Source: UBA5109 sp963975155
GTDB lineage: Bacteria > Pseudomonadota > Gammaproteobacteria > Pseudomonadales > Pseudohongiellaceae
Length of the DNA: 64,000 nt
Assembly: GCA_963975155.1 (NCBI GenBank)
Contig: CAXBFG010000004.1
Location: 1 to 64,000, forward strand
Reading direction: 5' to 3'
Part shown: one piece after another, positions 35,907-44,760 of the stretch
How the letters are laid out: the number at the start of each line of letters is the position of its first letter
Numbering within the stretch: position 1 is the first letter of the stretch
The notes under the pieces: model-generated
The model's input: the letters and a program-made list of their open reading frames with translations, nothing else
Database searches by the model: none
What the model was told of the DNA's origin: nothing
Translations under genes and position numbers: made by a program

Positions 35907-36719
35907 TTATTCAGCAAGTTTCTTTTTTGCCTGCTGCCAATAGCTTTCCAGTTCATCAAGACTTAGTGCCTGCATATCCTGCTCTTGTTCGCGCAACATG
36001 TTCTCCATTAACTTAAAGCGCTGCGTAAACTTTGAATTTGCCTGACGTAAACTGGATTCCGGGTTAAGTTTTAAATGTCTGGACAAATTTACCATGCTAA
36101 ACAGTAAATCACCGAATTCTTCCTCTATATGGGACTCATCTCTGGCGGCCAGAGCTTCTTCGAGTTCAGCGATTTCTTCTTTTACTTTAGCCAGCACACT
36201 CTCCAGCTCATGCCAGTCAAAACCTCCAATTGCCGCCCTGCCCTGTAACTTTCTGGCCCGTAATAGTGCAGGTAAAGCCTGCGGCACGTCATCCAGCAAA
36301 CTTATGTTTTCAGTGCTCAGCTGTTGTCTTTGCCTTTGTTTGATAGATTCCCAGTTCGCTTCAACCTGTTCGGCGGTCAGTTTGCTGTGTTTGCCAAAAC
36401 TGTCAATAGTGGCATCCGGAAAGACATGAGGGTGACGTATTAATAACTTACTGGTAATGGAATCACAGATATCTTTAAAAGAAAACAAACCCTCTTCGCT
36501 GGCCATTTGCGCATAAAAGACAATCTGAAATAACAAATCACCTAATTCTTCAGGCAAATGCTGATAATCGCCCTGCTCAATACAATCAAGCACTTCATAT
36601 ACTTCTTCAAGTGTATGTGGCGCAATTGTGCTAAAGGTTTGTTTAATATCCCAGGGGCAACCTGAGTCCGGATCACGTAACAAAGCCATTATCTGCAATA
36701 AATTTTCAATGTTTGCCAT
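35907..36719 (-). CDS. mazG: Nucleoside triphosphate pyrophosphohydrolase MazG
   Basis: Hydrolyses NTPs to NMP and PPi; in E. coli it also lowers ppGpp. The 270-residue protein has two MazG domains, each with the EExxE/ExxD metal motif (first LEEVYEVLDCIE and PEELGDLLFQIVF; second EEFGDLLFSMVNLSRH), and the CPWDIKQTFSTI start region. Located between rlmD and adk. Confidence 0.95.
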   Translation of the reverse strand: MANIENLLQIMALLRDPDSGCPWDIKQTFSTIAPHTLEEVYEVLDCIEQGDYQHLPEELGDLLFQIVFYAQMASEEGLFSFKDICDSITSKLLIRHPHVFPDATIDSFGKHSKLTAEQVEANWESIKQRQRQQLSTENISLLDDVPQALPALLRARKLQGRAAIGGFDWHELESVLAKVKEEIAELEEALAARDESHIEEEFGDLLFSMVNLSRHLKLNPESSLRQANSKFTQRFKLMENMLREQEQDMQALSLDELESYWQQAKKKLAE

Positions 36720-36747
36720 TTAACAGTCCGAATCTCTTTTAGCAACG

Positions 36748-38094
36748 CTACGCTATGGTGAATAGTGCTATTGACTCAACATGAGTTGTTTGAGGAAACA
36801 TATCCATCACACCCGCAGCTTCAAGTTTATAGCCATTTTCCTTTAAACAGGCGGCATCTCTGGCCAGCGTTGCCGGGTTACAGGAAACGTAAACAATTCT
36901 TTGTGGTTTCAGTGCCACTACCGTTGCCAGTATTTCAATGGCTCCTGATCGTGGCGGGTCCAGTAATACTTTAGTAAAACCGACATTCAGCCAGCGCCCC
37001 TGTGCGGAATTTTCGGTCAAATCTGCGCTCTCGAATGCCAGATTAGTTAAGCCCATACGTTCGGTATTTTCTATAGCACGGTTCACCATAGCTTCACTGC
37101 CTTCGACACCCATCACAAAAGCAGCACGTGTCGCCATTGGAAGACTGAAGTTGCCCAGGCCGCAAAACAGATCCAGTACCCTGTCCTGCTTATCCAAAGC
37201 CAGAAGTTCAATGGCCAGATTTATCATCTTGCGATTAATCTGTGCATTTACCTGCGTGAAATCCATTGGATGGAAAGCCATCGTTAAGCTGTAATCCGGT
37301 AATTCGTAATACAATCTTTCTATAGTTGCTGGCGGATAGATTTTTGTCACAGTTTCCAGGCCACCACTTTGCAGATAGAGATCAAAGTTATGAGCCTCTG
37401 CAAAAACTCTTAGTTTTTCCTGATCGAGATCATTTAAAGGCAACAAGTGCCTGAAAACCAGGGCAAGAGTATTTGCATTTTCGTGTTGATCACCAATTGC
37501 CACTTCAATTTGAGGAATATGTTTATAAGCTTCCAGCGAAGTAATTAGCGCACTTAAAGCAGGCAATAAATTACTGACTTCTGATTCCAGGACTTCACAG
37601 CTGGACATATTGGTAATAAAGCTGCTGTTTTTTTCCCGAAAGCCCACCAGTACCTGTTCTTTTTTATGCACATAACGAACCGCCAGGCGCGCCTTCCTTC
37701 GATAAGCGAATTGCGGCCCAGTGAGTGCCGCCAGCTGTTCATAATGGCTGCCTGACAGGCTGTGACTAAGCAGTTCATGCAACACACCGGATTTGAATGC
37801 CAGCTGCGCCTGAGCTTCAAAATGCTGCAGGCTGCAACCACCACAAATTGATGCATACTGACAGGGAGCTTCAACACGCTCACTGGAAGCTCTGAGAACA
37901 TCAGTAGTTTTTGCCTGATCAAATGACTGACGTTTCTGAGTATAGACTGCCGCAACTTCCTCGCCCGGAAGCGCTTCTTCTACAAAAACAACCTTCCCGT
38001 CAAGATGCGCAATTCCACGACCTTCATGACTAAGTTTCTCAATGTTCAGAACAACAGGTTCTTTAGGCAGGGTTTGCCTTGATCTTCTGCGCAT
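36748..38094 (-). CDS. rlmD: 23S rRNA m5U1939 methyltransferase RlmD
   Basis: SAM-dependent methyltransferase of the RumA/TrmA family, 448 residues. An N-terminal TRAM domain is followed by the Fe-S cysteine set (APCQYASICGGCSLQHF). The Rossmann domain has DLFCGLGNFSLPMA, and the catalytic region includes LLDPPRSGA and the nucleophile loop VSCNPATLARD. It is 28 bases upstream of mazG; in E. coli the gene order is rumA-relA-mazG, and relA is absent here. Confidence 0.94.
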   Translation of the reverse strand: MRRRSRQTLPKEPVVLNIEKLSHEGRGIAHLDGKVVFVEEALPGEEVAAVYTQKRQSFDQAKTTDVLRASSERVEAPCQYASICGGCSLQHFEAQAQLAFKSGVLHELLSHSLSGSHYEQLAALTGPQFAYRRKARLAVRYVHKKEQVLVGFREKNSSFITNMSSCEVLESEVSNLLPALSALITSLEAYKHIPQIEVAIGDQHENANTLALVFRHLLPLNDLDQEKLRVFAEAHNFDLYLQSGGLETVTKIYPPATIERLYYELPDYSLTMAFHPMDFTQVNAQINRKMINLAIELLALDKQDRVLDLFCGLGNFSLPMATRAAFVMGVEGSEAMVNRAIENTERMGLTNLAFESADLTENSAQGRWLNVGFTKVLLDPPRSGAIEILATVVALKPQRIVYVSCNPATLARDAACLKENGYKLEAAGVMDMFPQTTHVESIALFTIA

Positions 38095-38115
38095 CAGTGT
38101 AGTACTTCCTTCTTG

Positions 38116-39015
38116 TTATGCTTTTTGAGGCGTAAAAACACCGCTGGACAGATAGCGGTCACCACGATCACAGATGATGGCAACGATGACAGCATTTTCT
38201 AGTTTTTTGGATAGTTCAAGTGACGCATAAACTGCGCCTCCGGAAGAAACACCGCAGTTAATCCCCTCCTCTCGCGCCAGTGCCCGCATGGTGTTTTCTG
38301 CATCACGCTGACTGATATCCATAATTGTATCGACGCGTTCGGCTTCGAATATTTTTGGCAGGTATGCTTTAGGCCAACGACGGATCCCCGGAATTTTGGA
38401 ATTTTCTTCAGGTTGCAGGCCGATAATCTGGATATTCGGGTCCTGTTCCTTTAAAAAACGTGAAACTCCCATAATCGTCCCGGTTGTTCCCATGGAACTG
38501 ACAAAGTGCGTGATTTCGCCCTCGGTATCACGCCAAATTTCCGGGCCGGTACCTTCATAATGTGCAATATAATTATCCGGATTAGCAAATTGATCGAGAA
38601 CTTTCCCCTGGCCTTCAGATTGCATTTTCAAGGCCAGGTCTCGTGCTCCTTCCATCCCTTCCGTTTCACTGACTTCAATCAGGGTAGCTCCATAGGAGGT
38701 CATTGCATCCTTGCGTTCCTGGGTTGAATTACTCGGCATAATCAAAATCAGTTTGTATCCTCTGATTGCCGCAACCATCGCCAAAGCGATTCCCGTATTA
38801 CCACTGGTGGCTTCGATGAGAGTATCACCTGGCGTGATATCGCCGCGTGATTCTGCTTTTGAAATCATACTCATTGCGGCTCTGTCTTTCACAGAACCAG
38901 CAGGGTTATTGCCTTCCAGTTTGACGAGAATAGTATTAGAGGACTTACCGACCAGACGTTGTAAACGTACTAGGGGTGTATTCCCTATGGTGCTTTCTAT
39001 CGTTGGTATTTGCAT
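38116..39015 (-). CDS. cysM: Cysteine synthase B
   Basis: PLP enzyme making cysteine (or S-sulfocysteine) from O-acetylserine. The 299-residue protein has the PLP-lysine motif EGNNPAGSVKDRAA, the substrate loop EATSGNTGIALA and the CysM-type residues around PEENSKIPGIRRWP. The start is ATG 39015 (MQIPTIEST); a TTG three codons earlier is less likely. It is upstream of rlmD on the same strand. Confidence 0.93.
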   Translation of the reverse strand: MQIPTIESTIGNTPLVRLQRLVGKSSNTILVKLEGNNPAGSVKDRAAMSMISKAESRGDITPGDTLIEATSGNTGIALAMVAAIRGYKLILIMPSNSTQERKDAMTSYGATLIEVSETEGMEGARDLALKMQSEGQGKVLDQFANPDNYIAHYEGTGPEIWRDTEGEITHFVSSMGTTGTIMGVSRFLKEQDPNIQIIGLQPEENSKIPGIRRWPKAYLPKIFEAERVDTIMDISQRDAENTMRALAREEGINCGVSSGGAVYASLELSKKLENAVIVAIICDRGDRYLSSGVFTPQKA

Positions 39016-39077
39016 ATTGAACAATACTTTTGCTAAAACAAAATTCTACCTTGAAGCAGGCTCCGGTAACAGGTGGA

Positions 39078-39881
39078 CTAGGCGATATTTTTTCTGAACA
39101 AACTTCTGCTGGACAGGGCCTTGTCTCCCAAATGACTTGCCAGTGCAGATCTTAACAGGCGTTTGGCAAAGCGTTGTGTTTCAGGATCAATAATATTTTT
39201 ATCGGCAATCCGCATTAACACAAAGGCCGGGTAATATTTACCACTGCTGTTGTTTTCAGTTTCTACCCGTTCGAAGCCATTTTCCTGATGATAGTGAAAC
39301 CAAATCTTTTCATTATTATCGGGATTACTGTTATCAGTATTTTCGTGGGGCTTTTCGCTGACTTTAGAGAATCTTGCATCGCCCGTATTATCATTACGCA
39401 GCGCATTTTCTGATATATCCTCTATCACGCTGAAATCAATCCCGTATCCCAGTAATTCGAGCAATGTCAGTTCAAACACTCTCAAGACCGGTTCAATTTC
39501 GGAATGTCGCAGAAGATTTCCTAAAGTTGTTTCATATAAGGAATATATTTCAGTATCAGCTTCCTGCTTATGTAGTAAACGCACTAATAATTCGTTTACA
39601 TACATCGCTGCAAAAAGTGCTTTATGTTTAAGGCTAAAACCATTGTTCCGGGACTCCACCTGGACCAGGGTTTTTAGCTCACTCTTCCCGGAAAGGTTTA
39701 TTAATAATGGAATAAAAGGCTGCAAGGAGGCTCTGGTTTTGGATTTGGGGCTACGTACTCCTCTGGCTACAGCAGAGACACGGCCAAAATCACTGGTAAT
39801 AAAGTCAAGCAGCATGCTGGTATCCCGATAGGGACGACTATGGAGCAAATAGGCAGGTTGAGATTGAATCGGGGCAGCCAT
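39078..39881 (-). CDS. recO: DNA repair protein RecO
   Basis: Mediator that anneals DNA and helps RecR load RecA. The 267-residue protein has the N-terminal OB fold (QPAYLLHSRPYRDTSMLLDFIT, then GRVSAVARGVRSPKS) and the helical middle part with NELLVRLL. A polar Asn/Asp/Ser-rich insert at about residues 158-190 is unusual and looks disordered. Last gene of lepA-lepB-DUF4845-rnc-era-recO. Confidence 0.94.
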   Translation of the reverse strand: MAAPIQSQPAYLLHSRPYRDTSMLLDFITSDFGRVSAVARGVRSPKSKTRASLQPFIPLLINLSGKSELKTLVQVESRNNGFSLKHKALFAAMYVNELLVRLLHKQEADTEIYSLYETTLGNLLRHSEIEPVLRVFELTLLELLGYGIDFSVIEDISENALRNDNTGDARFSKVSEKPHENTDNSNPDNNEKIWFHYHQENGFERVETENNSSGKYYPAFVLMRIADKNIIDPETQRFAKRLLRSALASHLGDKALSSRSLFRKNIA

Positions 39882-39892
39882 TCTTTTTTACT

Positions 39893-40807
39893 CTACTGAT
39901 CGATATAACCAAGACTTCGTAGCGCTCGTTCATCATCAGACCAGCCGCTTCGAACTTTCACCCAGAGTTTCAACATGACCTTGGAATCAAACAATTCTTC
40001 CATCGCTTTACGAGCTTCTGTGCCGATCAGCTTCAGGCTGGAGCCATTGCTGCCAATGAGGATTTTTTTCTGCCCTTCACGCTCAACGAGAATCAAGGCA
40101 CTGATATGCAGGATGCCCGCTTCTGACTTGAATTCTTCGATTTCAACATTGACTTCGTAGGGTAATTCATCGCCCATTTGCCTGGTGATTTTTTCACGCA
40201 CAAACTCTGCCGCCAGAAAACGTGAATTTTTATCGGTTAACTGATCTTCAGGAAACAGATATGGCCCAATCGGCAGGGCCTGAACTATAAGCTTTTCCAA
40301 TTTCTCCATACCCTGATTCTTAAGCGCAGAAACTGGTACCAGTTCAAGAAAATCATGTTTTACAGCCAGCTTTTCGATAAAGGGCAACAATTGGGATTGA
40401 TCATGAATCCTGTCGGTTTTATTGAGGATCAGTAACACGGGGACTGTTTCATTACGGATGGCATCAAGCACTAACTCGTCTTCCAATGTCCATTTATTAG
40501 CGTCAATCATGAATAAAATACAATCAACATCACGTATTACACTATTCACCGTTTTATTCATATAGCGATTCAGTGCTTTATCCACCCCGCTATGTAAGCC
40601 GGGTGTATCGACGAAAATTATTTGCGCCTGTTCTGTCGTTTTAATGCCTAACAGGCGATGACGGGTAGTTTGTGGTTTGCGCGAGGTAATGCTGATTTTT
40701 TGACCCAGAAGATGATTCAGCAGAGTGGATTTACCCACATTAGGGCGCCCTACGATGGCAACCAATCCGCAATGTTTTACTGCTGAATTTGAATCAGAGA
40801 CGGGCAT
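39893..40807 (-). CDS. era: GTPase Era
   Basis: Essential GTPase for 16S rRNA maturation and 30S assembly. The 304-residue protein has G1 GRPNVGKSTLLN, G3 DTPGLH and G4 NKTD, then a C-terminal KH domain with ILIGSNGSSLKLIGTEARKAM that binds the 3' end of 16S rRNA. It is between rnc and recO in the conserved order. Confidence 0.97.
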   Translation of the reverse strand: MPVSDSNSAVKHCGLVAIVGRPNVGKSTLLNHLLGQKISITSRKPQTTRHRLLGIKTTEQAQIIFVDTPGLHSGVDKALNRYMNKTVNSVIRDVDCILFMIDANKWTLEDELVLDAIRNETVPVLLILNKTDRIHDQSQLLPFIEKLAVKHDFLELVPVSALKNQGMEKLEKLIVQALPIGPYLFPEDQLTDKNSRFLAAEFVREKITRQMGDELPYEVNVEIEEFKSEAGILHISALILVEREGQKKILIGSNGSSLKLIGTEARKAMEELFDSKVMLKLWVKVRSGWSDDERALRSLGYIDQ

Positions 40808-40863
40808 ATGTAATTTTACTATCTATCAACGATATTAATGATTAACTGAACCAGGTTGAGTTA

Positions 40864-41532
40864 TTAAAGACCAAGCAGTTCAATCGCTCTTGTGGCAGCT
40901 TCCTGCTCCGCCTCCCGGCGACTCGACCCACGCCCTTCTACTGGTGATTTTAACAGTTCAATTTTACAAGTGATTGTAAAAAGCTGTTCATGATCCTTGC
41001 CTTCGAGTTCGGCCATCTCATATTCGGGAAGTGACATTTTTTGTGCCTGCAGGTACTCCTGCAAGCGCGTTTTGGCGTCTTTATCAGGCAGGGTTTCGTC
41101 AGCCACCAATTGCGATAACCTGGAATCATACCAGGCTAAAACCTCAGTCCGGCAGGCAGCCAGACCGGCATCAAGATAAATTGCACTAACCAGTGCTTCC
41201 AGAGCATCTGCAAGGATGGAGTCCCGTTCTTTACCACCACTCTTTGACTCACCTGCGCCTAAAATCAGAATGTCGCCAAGATCCAGTTCGCGGGCTATAT
41301 CAGCCAGGGTATTCTTTTTTACCAGTTCGGCACGAATACGACTCAATTCTCCTTCGCTTGCGCTTGGAAATCGTGTGTACAAGGCTTCAGCAATGATAAA
41401 CCCGAGAATGGAATCGCCCAAAAATTCCAGGCGTTCATTATTATCTTTGCCACTGCTACGATGACTTAAGGCCAGCCTCAGTAAATCCTGCTGTTTGAAC
41501 CGATGGGATATTTTTTTTAGGGTTTTGAGCAC
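40864..41532 (-). CDS. rnc: Ribonuclease III
   Basis: Double-strand-specific endoribonuclease for rRNA and mRNA processing. The 222-residue protein has the catalytic signature NERLEFLGDSILG and the second acidic site DALEALVSAIYLD, then a C-terminal dsRNA-binding domain (DAKTRLQEYLQ... SRREAEQEAA). The start is GTG 41532, which overlaps the upstream DUF4845 stop by one base (TAGTG), showing coupling. Confidence 0.96.
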   Translation of the reverse strand: MLKTLKKISHRFKQQDLLRLALSHRSSGKDNNERLEFLGDSILGFIIAEALYTRFPSASEGELSRIRAELVKKNTLADIARELDLGDILILGAGESKSGGKERDSILADALEALVSAIYLDAGLAACRTEVLAWYDSRLSQLVADETLPDKDAKTRLQEYLQAQKMSLPEYEMAELEGKDHEQLFTITCKIELLKSPVEGRGSSRREAEQEAATRAIELLGL

Positions 41533-41927
41533 TAGTTCTTATCAAATCTGTTTTCAAATACCACGACTATTTCTATGTTGTATAACAACGGGACCCTGCT
41601 TTCATAGTTGATATCAATATAATTTCGGTTGCCTTCTCTGGTCAATACAACCGACGCCATGCTGAAATCCCTGATACTGTTGGTAATCAGTGTTTTCTGT
41701 AGACTTTCACGAACTTCCGCAATACTCATCGTTGCAAGATCATTATTGCTCGCTATCCCTTCCATCGCATTAACGATAACGTTATTGTCCAGATAGGCGG
41801 GAGCTATCTTCAGTGCCGTCAATAAAAAAAGACCCACCAATATCAACATGACGATGATGGTTAAAAATGAAGCTCCCTTTTGCCGCTTCAGCGTACAAAA
41901 ACTGTTAAGTTTTTCCTGCATCTTCAT
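41532..41927 (-). CDS. DUF4845 single-pass membrane protein
   Basis: A 131-residue protein with one N-terminal helix (about residues 20-42) after a short basic segment (KRQKGAS), an export pattern like pilin-type N termini. The remainder is a small periplasmic domain. It is conserved between lepB and rnc in many gammaproteobacteria, including Pseudomonas, with no known function. Its stop is coupled to the rnc GTG. Confidence 0.85.
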   Translation of the reverse strand: MKMQEKLNSFCTLKRQKGASFLTIIVMLILVGLFLLTALKIAPAYLDNNVIVNAMEGIASNNDLATMSIAEVRESLQKTLITNSIRDFSMASVVLTREGNRNYIDINYESRVPLLYNIEIVVVFENRFDKN

Positions 41928-41944
41928 GTCGCACCTCAGTAATT

Positions 41945-42850
41945 TTAAGGGTTAATATAGCGATTCTGACTAAAGGTTGGCAATTTCAATCCCGGCTCTT
42001 TATGCATCCAGACAGCTACTGCTTTGCCGACAATATTTTCTTCCGGCACAACACCCCAGCGACGACTATCATCACTGTTGTCCCGATTATCACCCATCAT
42101 AAAATAATGACCCTCCGGGATAGTTCTGCCACCTGCCTGCAACCAGTAATCATCACTAAGATAACGTTCGGTAAGCGAGGTATAAATATCATGCTCTACA
42201 CTGCCCAGTTGTTCAAGAGCATGGTTAACTGGTCTTATGCCGTCTTGGGTCAGTTTAATAAAATCCTGACTTTGCTCTTCACCATTTATATATAGTGTTT
42301 TATTTTCATAACGGACATGATCGCCCGGCAGACCAATCACCCGTTTTACGTAATAGACAGGGTCATGAGGAGGAATAAAAACCATAACATCCCCACGTTG
42401 CGGTTCACCAATACTGACGACTTTAGTGCCGAAAACCGGCAATCGAATTCCATAGGAATATTTATTAACGACTATATAGTCACCCACATTGAGGCTGGGA
42501 ATCATTGAACCCGTTGGTATCTGAAATGGTTCAAACAAAAATGAACGAAAAACCAAAACAGCCAACAATATGGGAAAGAAGGATTTACTGTATTCGACCA
42601 GTCCCGGTTCCTTGTTAAGCGATAAAGCCTCAGTGAAATCTTTTTTGAGCTTTGCATTTACTGTTGGTTCTTTACCCATTTCTGAACTTTCCTGAAAACG
42701 CATCAAATCGGCTTCGCTCATTTTGTTTTCTTTAATAAAGCTGTGGAATTTTTGCCTTCTGGCTTTTGCAAAAAACAGAGTATCTATCAGCCAGATGACG
42801 CCACTGATCAACACCAGTATTAACAGAACCAGAGAGTAATCTATATTCAT
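41945..42850 (-). CDS. lepB: Signal peptidase I
   Basis: Inner-membrane Ser/Lys protease that cleaves Sec and Tat signal peptides. The 301-residue protein has N-terminal membrane helices, the catalytic Ser in IPTGSMIPSL, the catalytic Lys in PVYYVKRVIGLPGD and box E GDNRDNSDDSRRWG. Its ATG overlaps the lepA TGA by one base. Confidence 0.96.
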   Translation of the reverse strand: MNIDYSLVLLILVLISGVIWLIDTLFFAKARRQKFHSFIKENKMSEADLMRFQESSEMGKEPTVNAKLKKDFTEALSLNKEPGLVEYSKSFFPILLAVLVFRSFLFEPFQIPTGSMIPSLNVGDYIVVNKYSYGIRLPVFGTKVVSIGEPQRGDVMVFIPPHDPVYYVKRVIGLPGDHVRYENKTLYINGEEQSQDFIKLTQDGIRPVNHALEQLGSVEHDIYTSLTERYLSDDYWLQAGGRTIPEGHYFMMGDNRDNSDDSRRWGVVPEENIVGKAVAVWMHKEPGLKLPTFSQNRYINP

Positions 42851-44649
42851 CAGGAGTCCACCTTAAGCACTGCAAGAAATGCTTCCTGGGGAATTTCAAT
42901 ATTACCAACCTTTTTCATACGCTTTTTCCCGGCTTTCTGCTTTTCAAGTAATTTTTTCTTACGTGTTATATCGCCACCATAACATTTCGCAGTAACATTT
43001 TTTCGTAAGGCCTTCACCGTAGTTCTTGCGACAATTTGACCACCAATCGCTGCCTGAATGGCAACATCATAAAGCTGCCTTGGTATAAGTTCTTTCATTT
43101 TCTCAGTCAATACCCGACCTTTTGCATGGGCATGATCTCTGTGCACAATCAATGCTAAAGCATCAACTGTATCACCATTGATCAGCACATCAAGCCTGAC
43201 CAGCTTGGCTGCTTCGAATCGAATGAAATGATAATCCAGAGAAGCGTAACCTCGACTTACTGATTTTAATCGATCAAAGAAATCCAACACCACTTCATTC
43301 ATCGGTAGTTCATAACGAATCGCTACCTGACTCCCCACAAACTGCATATCTTTTTGCACGCCTCGCTTATCCACGCACAGAGAAATAACATTGCCTACAT
43401 AGGCCTGGGGAACCAGGATATTGGCTTCGACGATTGGTTCACGCATTTCTTCAATGTTAGCCATTGGCGGTAGGCGTGAGGGGCTGTCGACCTTGATAAT
43501 GTCACCGGACTTGGTCATGACTTCATATATTACCGTAGGCGCGGAAGTTATCAGATTAAGGTCATATTCCCGTTCCAGCCGTTCCTGCACGATTTCCATA
43601 TGCAACATGCCCAAAAAACCACAGCGGAAACCGACACCCAAAGCATCAGAATTTTCAGGTTCATAAATTAACGCCGCATCATTCAGAGTTAGTTTTTCCA
43701 GTGCATCCCGAAAACTTTCGTAATCATCGGCGGAGACCGGGAACAAGCCTGCATAAACCTGAGCCTGGACCTTTTTAAAACCAGGCAGGGCTGCTACTTC
43801 CGAAGTATTGGCATGGGTGATCGTATCGCCAACAGGAGCGCCTTTGATTTCCTTGATGCCGGCTTCAATAAAGCCAACTTCACCTGCCCTGAGCTCTTTG
43901 GTCACGGTTCGTTTCGGAGTAAAAATACCGACATTATCTACCACATGAACCTTACCGGTAGACTTGGCGATAATCTTATCGCCCTTGCGAATACTACCTT
44001 GACGAACCCTTACCAGAGATACTACGCCCAGATAATTATCAAACCAGGAATCAACAATCAGCGCCTGTAATTTTGCTTCGGTGTCACCTTTGGGTGGGGG
44101 CACCAATAAAATCAGGTTTTCAAGTATTTCGATTATGCCCATGCCACTTTTGGCGCTTGCCAGGACGGCATCATGAGCATCAATTCCAATAATATTTTCA
44201 ATTTCCTCTTTTACGCGATCCGGTTCAGCCTGCGGTAAATCCATCTTATTCAGCACAGGAATGACCTCCAGGCCCTGCTCAATAGCGGTATAGCAATTGG
44301 CGACAGATTGCGCTTCAACACCCTGCGCCGCATCAACAACCAGTAATGCCCCCTCACAGGCTGCTAGGGAACGGGAAACCTCATAACTAAAATCAACATG
44401 CCCCGGCGTATCAATAAAGTTCAACTGATAGGTGCGGCCATCGGTAGATTTGTAATTTAGTGTCACGCTTTGAGCCTTGATGGTAATGCCGCGTTCTTTT
44501 TCTATGTCCATAGAATCAAGAACCTGCTCTGACATTTCCCTTTGCGTCAGCCCACCACATTCCTGGATAAAACGATCGGCGATCGTTGATTTACCATGAT
44601 CTATATGCGCTATGATAGAAAAATTTCGGATATGACTCAGATCACTCAC
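42850..44649 (-). CDS. lepA: Elongation factor 4 (LepA)
   Basis: Ribosome-associated GTPase affecting initiation and 30S assembly. The 599-residue protein has G1 AHIDHGKSTIADR, G3 DTPGHVDF, G4 NKMD and the C-terminal LepA-specific domain (VTAKCYGGDITRKKKLLEKQKAGKKRMK). The start is GTG 44649. First gene of the lepA-recO operon. Confidence 0.97.
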   Translation of the reverse strand: MSDLSHIRNFSIIAHIDHGKSTIADRFIQECGGLTQREMSEQVLDSMDIEKERGITIKAQSVTLNYKSTDGRTYQLNFIDTPGHVDFSYEVSRSLAACEGALLVVDAAQGVEAQSVANCYTAIEQGLEVIPVLNKMDLPQAEPDRVKEEIENIIGIDAHDAVLASAKSGMGIIEILENLILLVPPPKGDTEAKLQALIVDSWFDNYLGVVSLVRVRQGSIRKGDKIIAKSTGKVHVVDNVGIFTPKRTVTKELRAGEVGFIEAGIKEIKGAPVGDTITHANTSEVAALPGFKKVQAQVYAGLFPVSADDYESFRDALEKLTLNDAALIYEPENSDALGVGFRCGFLGMLHMEIVQERLEREYDLNLITSAPTVIYEVMTKSGDIIKVDSPSRLPPMANIEEMREPIVEANILVPQAYVGNVISLCVDKRGVQKDMQFVGSQVAIRYELPMNEVVLDFFDRLKSVSRGYASLDYHFIRFEAAKLVRLDVLINGDTVDALALIVHRDHAHAKGRVLTEKMKELIPRQLYDVAIQAAIGGQIVARTTVKALRKNVTAKCYGGDITRKKKLLEKQKAGKKRMKKVGNIEIPQEAFLAVLKVDS

Positions 44650-44760
44650 AGAAGAGATTCGCTCTTGCTAAAAAGGCGCAAGTCTACAGTAACTCGCTCA
44701 TAACATGAAGAACTGCCCCGCTTACAGTAAACAGGACAGTTTTTATATAAAGGTAAGTAT

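Noticed and set aside
44690..44750. Hairpin AACTGTCC/GGGGCAGTT between mucD and lepA
   Set aside because: The stem is real, but on the minus strand, where the genes lie, no U-tract follows; the T-run is on the plus strand, where no gene ends.
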